From contig DVFP01000019.1 in assembly GCA_018713145.1 (NCBI GenBank), forward strand, positions 62,001 to 126,000: a stretch of DNA of 64,000 bases, in the 5' to 3' direction. Position numbers and translations under genes: made by a program. Shown here piece by piece: positions 60,606 through 64,000 of this stretch. How positions within the stretch are numbered: position 1 is the stretch's first letter; each line of letters starts with the position of its first letter. Under the pieces are notes generated by a model, which saw nothing but the letters and a program-made list of their open reading frames with translations, had not been told where the DNA came from and did not search any database. Source of the DNA: Candidatus Scybalocola faecavium (GTDB taxonomy: Bacteria; Bacillota; Clostridia; Lachnospirales; Lachnospiraceae).

Positions 60606-62096
60606 TTATGCTTGATTTTCAACAGCCGCATCAACAGCTTTCAGCAGTTTCTTCAATTCCTCCAGCACGCTGTCTGTTTCATAAGCCGCCGCCCGCTTTG
60701 CCGCAGGGAAGGCATCAGATACGGCGCAGCTGTACCGGGCGCATTGAAGCATGGATACATCATTTTCATTATCACCGAAAACCATGGTCTCCTCCGGAGT
60801 GATCTTCAGCTGCTCCTGCAAAAATTTTACCCCGGTGCCTTTTCCGATCTCCTTCGGATTAAAGTCCACCCAATGATCTCCAGATACAGCAATATTCATC
60901 CGGTCTCCCCACATGTTCTGAAAATGGCGGGCAAATTCCTGAACATCCCCATGAAGGGTATACACAGCAATCTTACATACCGGATGGTCCAGATGAACAA
61001 TATCTTCCACCTCTTTCATTTTAAAGAAATACTGCCGGGACAACGTTTGGGAAAACTCCGGATTTCCGCTTTCTGTATAATAAACGTCCGGAGCTGCCAT
61101 GGCAAAAAACACATCCGAAGAGTAGGCCTTTACACCTTCCACGATTTCCCGGTATTCTTCCTTGGAAAACGGATGAAAATCCAGATCTTTTCCATCATAA
61201 TAAAGATTTCCCCCATTTTCGCTGATCATATATAACGGGCGTTTACTATCCTTAAATAAAGACTGGATACTGATGCGCTGGCGTCCGCTGGCCACAGCAA
61301 AGGTGATCCCGCGGTCCATAAGAGCATCGACTACATCGATAAACCCGTCCTCCAGGCAGGTCTGTCCGGTCTTTACTAAAGTACCGTCCACATCGCTGAC
61401 CACAAGGCGCACCTTAGGGTCTGCCGGCATCCCGTGATTTTTCATATCCACCAGAGCTACGATCTGATCCGGGCTTGATAAAATGTGATGAGCCTGATTT
61501 TCTTCCAGCTCCCGGCGGGTACGAAATCCCCACAAAACGCCGACTGTATACATTCCTGCCGCATTTCCCGTCTTCATATCCACATTTGTATCCCCAAAAT
61601 ACATGCACTCCTTCGGTTTTACACCAAGGAGCCGTGCCGTCATCAGCGCTCCTGCCGGATCCGGCTTTTTAGGAATGTCATCCTGCTGCCCCTGTACATG
61701 GTCAAAAACCCCTGTTCCAAAAAGCTTTCCGATCACATCCAGCACGCGGGCATGAGGCTTATTGGAAAGTACAGCCGTTTTTATTCCTCGGGTCCGCAAA
61801 TCATCAAGCATTTTTAAAATGCCATCATATACTTTTACTTTATAAGTACAGTCCTTCTCAAACTTCTGGGAATAACTCCGGTACACCTGATCAAAATGAA
61901 CCAGTTGGGGATCGCCCCCATCTTTCATAGCTCGCTCCACAAGAGTTTTTGCACCATCCCCGGCATAATATTTATAATTATCCACAGGAAGGGGCCGAAG
62001 TCCGAACTGCTCAAGAGCCTCATTGGCCGCAATGGCCATGGACTCCAATGTATCTGCCAAAGTACCGTCAAGATCAAAAATACATGCTTTTATCAT
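60606..62096 (-). CDS. Fusion of two HAD phosphatases (Gph-like + Cof-like)
   Basis: 496 aa. N-terminal domain (1-220) is a phosphoglycolate-phosphatase-like HAD-IA: CIFDLDGTLADTLESM, TAVLSNKPHARVLD, MYFGDTNVDMKTG. C-terminal domain (about 230-490) is a Cof-type HAD-IIB: RLVVSDVDGTLVKTGQ, FAVASGRQRIS, GTGVKFLQEQLKITPEETMVFGDNENDVSML. Both nucleophile Asp motifs are intact. The start MIKACIFDLDG follows AGGAGG; an upstream in-frame stretch lacks a site. Between cobT and thiE; the fusion could dephosphorylate vitamin precursors, but this is speculative. Confidence 0.92.
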   Translation of the reverse strand: MIKACIFDLDGTLADTLESMAIAANEALEQFGLRPLPVDNYKYYAGDGAKTLVERAMKDGGDPQLVHFDQVYRSYSQKFEKDCTYKVKVYDGILKMLDDLRTRGIKTAVLSNKPHARVLDVIGKLFGTGVFDHVQGQQDDIPKKPDPAGALMTARLLGVKPKECMYFGDTNVDMKTGNAAGMYTVGVLWGFRTRRELEENQAHHILSSPDQIVALVDMKNHGMPADPKVRLVVSDVDGTLVKTGQTCLEDGFIDVVDALMDRGITFAVASGRQRISIQSLFKDSKRPLYMISENGGNLYYDGKDLDFHPFSKEEYREIVEGVKAYSSDVFFAMAAPDVYYTESGNPEFSQTLSRQYFFKMKEVEDIVHLDHPVCKIAVYTLHGDVQEFARHFQNMWGDRMNIAVSGDHWVDFNPKEIGKGTGVKFLQEQLKITPEETMVFGDNENDVSMLQCARYSCAVSDAFPAAKRAAAYETDSVLEELKKLLKAVDAAVENQA

Positions 62097-62106
62097 GATA
62101 TACCTC

Positions 62107-63180
62107 CTACTTGAGATGTGTATAAGCCTCAATATGGGCCTGTTCAAATTCCGGGATCTTATAATATGCCTCCAGGGCTGTATCAAACAAATGAAATGCC
62201 GTCACCGCGCCGGTGCCTTCCCCCAGACACATACCAGCATTAATGTAAGCCTTCATTCCCAAAGCGTCAAGTACCATTTTTCCCGCAGGCTCCGCGGAGC
62301 AGTGGGAAGGAAACAGGTATGGCCTGCATCCCGGAGCCAGATCCACTGCCGCCAGGGCTGCCACGGAGGAAATAAATCCGTCCAGCACCACCGGCACCTG
62401 TGCCGCCCCGGCGCCGATGCAGCATCCCATCATCCCGGCAATATCCAACCCGCCAACCTTGGATATAACATCCAAAATATCCTCCGGGTCAGGATGATTG
62501 ACAGCGATCGCCGTTTTAATGGCATGGATCTTTCTCACAAGGCCCTGGGATGAAAGTCCGGCTCCACGTCCCGTCACCTTTTCCACAGGACAGTCTAAAA
62601 GCACAGACGCCACAGCGCTGCTGGTGGTGGTATTTCCTATCCCCATCTCCCCTGTAGCAAACAGCCCATAGCCCTGTTTTTTTAAATCCATGATCATATG
62701 GATCCCTGTCCACACAGCCTCCACTGCCTGCTCCCGGGTCATGGCCGGCCCTTTAGTCATATTAGCGGTTCCATGGCAGACCTTTCTTGGGATCACTCCC
62801 GGACAGTCCACATCCTCATACATGCCAATATCTACAGGAAACACATCCGCCCCGTTCAACCGGGCTAAAATAGCCACTGTAGCATCCTCATGGGTCATAT
62901 TGCAGGTCACTGTTGTTGTCACATGATAATCCGACTGGGCCACGCCTTCTTCTACCACGCCGTTATCGCCTGCCATAACGATCACTGCCTTTTTCCCGGG
63001 ATCCGGGGTCACGGTCTGAAAAATCCCGCCAAGGACGGCAACCATATCCTCAAGCCTTCCCAAACTCCCTAAAGGCTTTGCCTTTTTATCCCACCGGGCA
63101 TAAATTTCATCCATCGTTTCTTTATTTAAGGATGGAATCCGTCCGATCAGTGACATAAGATCTTCTTCTGTATACTTCAT
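62107..63180 (-). CDS. cobT: Nicotinate-nucleotide:dimethylbenzimidazole phosphoribosyltransferase
   Basis: 357 aa: RWDKKAKPLGSLGRLEDM, VIVMAGDNGVVEEGVAQSDYHVT, GEMGIGNTTTSSAV, the catalytic GTGAVTAFHLFD and CIGAGAAQVPVVLDGFISS. Makes alpha-ribazole phosphate for the lower ligand of cobalamin. Overlaps the cobC gene by 4 bases. Confidence 0.97.
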   Translation of the reverse strand: MKYTEEDLMSLIGRIPSLNKETMDEIYARWDKKAKPLGSLGRLEDMVAVLGGIFQTVTPDPGKKAVIVMAGDNGVVEEGVAQSDYHVTTTVTCNMTHEDATVAILARLNGADVFPVDIGMYEDVDCPGVIPRKVCHGTANMTKGPAMTREQAVEAVWTGIHMIMDLKKQGYGLFATGEMGIGNTTTSSAVASVLLDCPVEKVTGRGAGLSSQGLVRKIHAIKTAIAVNHPDPEDILDVISKVGGLDIAGMMGCCIGAGAAQVPVVLDGFISSVAALAAVDLAPGCRPYLFPSHCSAEPAGKMVLDALGMKAYINAGMCLGEGTGAVTAFHLFDTALEAYYKIPEFEQAHIEAYTHLK

Positions 63181-63881
63181 GATGTAAAACCTGCCTTATC
63201 TTTACAATTCATTTTTCTCACAGTAAAATGTTCCCATTGTTCCTCGACCATGGAATAAGCATCTTGATCAAAATTAAAATGCCATGTTCCCTCAGGCCCA
63301 AGACCGCACATTACCGCCAGGATCACTCTCAGCGGCCCGTTGTGGCCGCAGATCAATATATTTTTCCATCTTCGGGACTTCGCCTCCTTAAGGACCCTTT
63401 CAAAGGCCCGGGACACCCGATTAAAAAAGTCACAAAAGCACTCGCCTCCGCCAGGAGCAGTATTCAGCCAGTCCTTACACCAGGCATCCCACGCACTGGG
63501 ATAACGAGCCTGGACCTGATGATAATCAAGTCCCTCCCAGGAACCGAAATTCATCTCATCCAGCCCGGCCAGAACGCTTATACGCGGGTCTGCCAAAATC
63601 GGCCCCGACATCCCTGACTCCCCTTTTTTCGTCCCGGAAGCCTCCTGGCACCATTGAGCACCACTCGTTTCCATCTCCGGTTTCAAAATTTCCAAAGCGG
63701 TCTGATGCGTCCGCAGTTTTGAACTTATGTAAACTTTATCAAAAACAATCCCTTCAAGGCAACGGCCAACAGCCCTGGCCTGAATCCGGCCATTTTCATT
63801 TAACGGCACATCCATTGCCCCGTAATAAACTTTGGCCCGGTTTAAATCTGTCTCCCCGTGGCGCACAAGATAAATATCCAT
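63177..63881 (-). CDS. cobC: Alpha-ribazole phosphatase / histidine phosphatase family
   Basis: 234 aa: IYLVRHGETDLNRAKVYYGAMDVPLNENGRIQA with phospho-His in RHGE, MNFGSWEGLDYHQV, and ILICGHNGPLRVI (second His). A 20-residue Gly/Ser/Lys-rich insert (near 75-95) is unusual. Its position between cobS and cobT supports alpha-ribazole-5'-phosphate phosphatase activity. Confidence 0.9.
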   Translation of the reverse strand: MDIYLVRHGETDLNRAKVYYGAMDVPLNENGRIQARAVGRCLEGIVFDKVYISSKLRTHQTALEILKPEMETSGAQWCQEASGTKKGESGMSGPILADPRISVLAGLDEMNFGSWEGLDYHQVQARYPSAWDAWCKDWLNTAPGGGECFCDFFNRVSRAFERVLKEAKSRRWKNILICGHNGPLRVILAVMCGLGPEGTWHFNFDQDAYSMVEEQWEHFTVRKMNCKDKAGFTS

Positions 63882-63895
63882 TCCCAGTTTCCTTC

Positions 63896-64000
63896 CTATA
63901 ATCCAAAACGCTGTCCCACTAAAAGGCAGAGTAAAAAGACTACCTCAGTCACTTCATTGCCAGCGCCCATAGTATCCCCTGTCATCCCGCCGATCTTTCT
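63896..64000 (-). CDS. cobS: Adenosylcobinamide-GDP ribazoletransferase, C-terminal end
   Basis: The last 34 codons of a gene entering from the right edge: KIGGMTGDTMGAGNEVTEVV followed by a hydrophobic FLLCLLVGQRFGL tail. The GGxTGDxxGAxNExxE motif is diagnostic for CobS, the membrane enzyme joining alpha-ribazole to adenosylcobinamide-GDP. The stop at 63896-63898 is 15 bases before cobC. Confidence 0.9.
   Translation of the reverse strand, partial: RKIGGMTGDTMGAGNEVTEVVFLLCLLVGQRFGL

Overview
The window is a low-to-mid GC Firmicutes chromosome segment, most likely a Lachnospiraceae (Blautia-like Clostridia) gut anaerobe. The basis is the S10-spc-alpha ribosomal gene order with a KOW-domain gene between map and infA, an enlarged L17, a four-cysteine zinc lid in adenylate kinase, strong AGGAGG ribosome binding sites, and GHKL/LytTR two-component systems. 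Species cannot be fixed from the sequence alone.

Region 1 (1-21000, all minus strand) is an accessory peptide island. Transcription runs from high to low coordinates. It starts with a membrane-tethered double-thioredoxin protein, a beta-propeller-like lipoprotein and two tandem, paralogous, secreted six-cysteine peptides. An array of FtsX/MacB-type ABC transporter parts follows: two nearly identical ATPases, seven intact large and small permeases in three sets, and one permease relic. A GHKL kinase plus LytTR regulator is embedded in this array. Past a terminator and a broken nuclease gene lies a second, paralogous LytTR/GHKL pair. It is followed directly by a 43-codon lantibiotic-type precursor gene and a LanM synthetase that runs off the left edge. 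I read this as two linked antimicrobial or signalling peptide systems. One is a type II lanthipeptide. The other is an unfamiliar disulfide-rich secreted peptide pair with its own oxidoreductase and transporters.

Region 2 (21250-39500, minus strand) is the S10-spc-alpha ribosomal super-operon, from rpsJ to rplQ, including secY, adk, map, infA, rpmJ and rpoA. It has a consensus promoter and a structured leader at its upstream end and a strong terminator at its downstream end. Oddities are a lipoprotein gene wedged between secY and adk as its own unit, new promoters before adk and rpsM, and families of intergenic palindromic repeats.

Region 3 (39570-54540) is mixed housekeeping and accessory content: an AAA-ATPase/PD-(D/E)XK protein, a possible decayed gene before an Atg22-like MFS transporter, an RNA methyltransferase, dehydrogenase and aldo-keto reductase genes, a YgjP-like metallopeptidase, an isochorismatase-family hydrolase, the AzlCD exporter, two YegS/BmrU-type lipid kinases, a YbaK deacylase, a lipoprotein, a TmcAL-like protein that lacks its nucleotide-binding histidine motif, and a hexapeptide acetyltransferase.

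Region 4 (54590-64000, minus strand) holds an RlmD-type 23S rRNA methyltransferase, a family 2 glycosyltransferase, a zinc-type ABC transporter (permease, ATPase, His-rich binding lipoprotein), thiE, an unusual fusion of two HAD phosphatases, and the cobalamin nucleotide-loop genes cobT, cobC and the 3' end of cobS.

No tRNA, rRNA, CRISPR array or complete insertion sequence was recognised.
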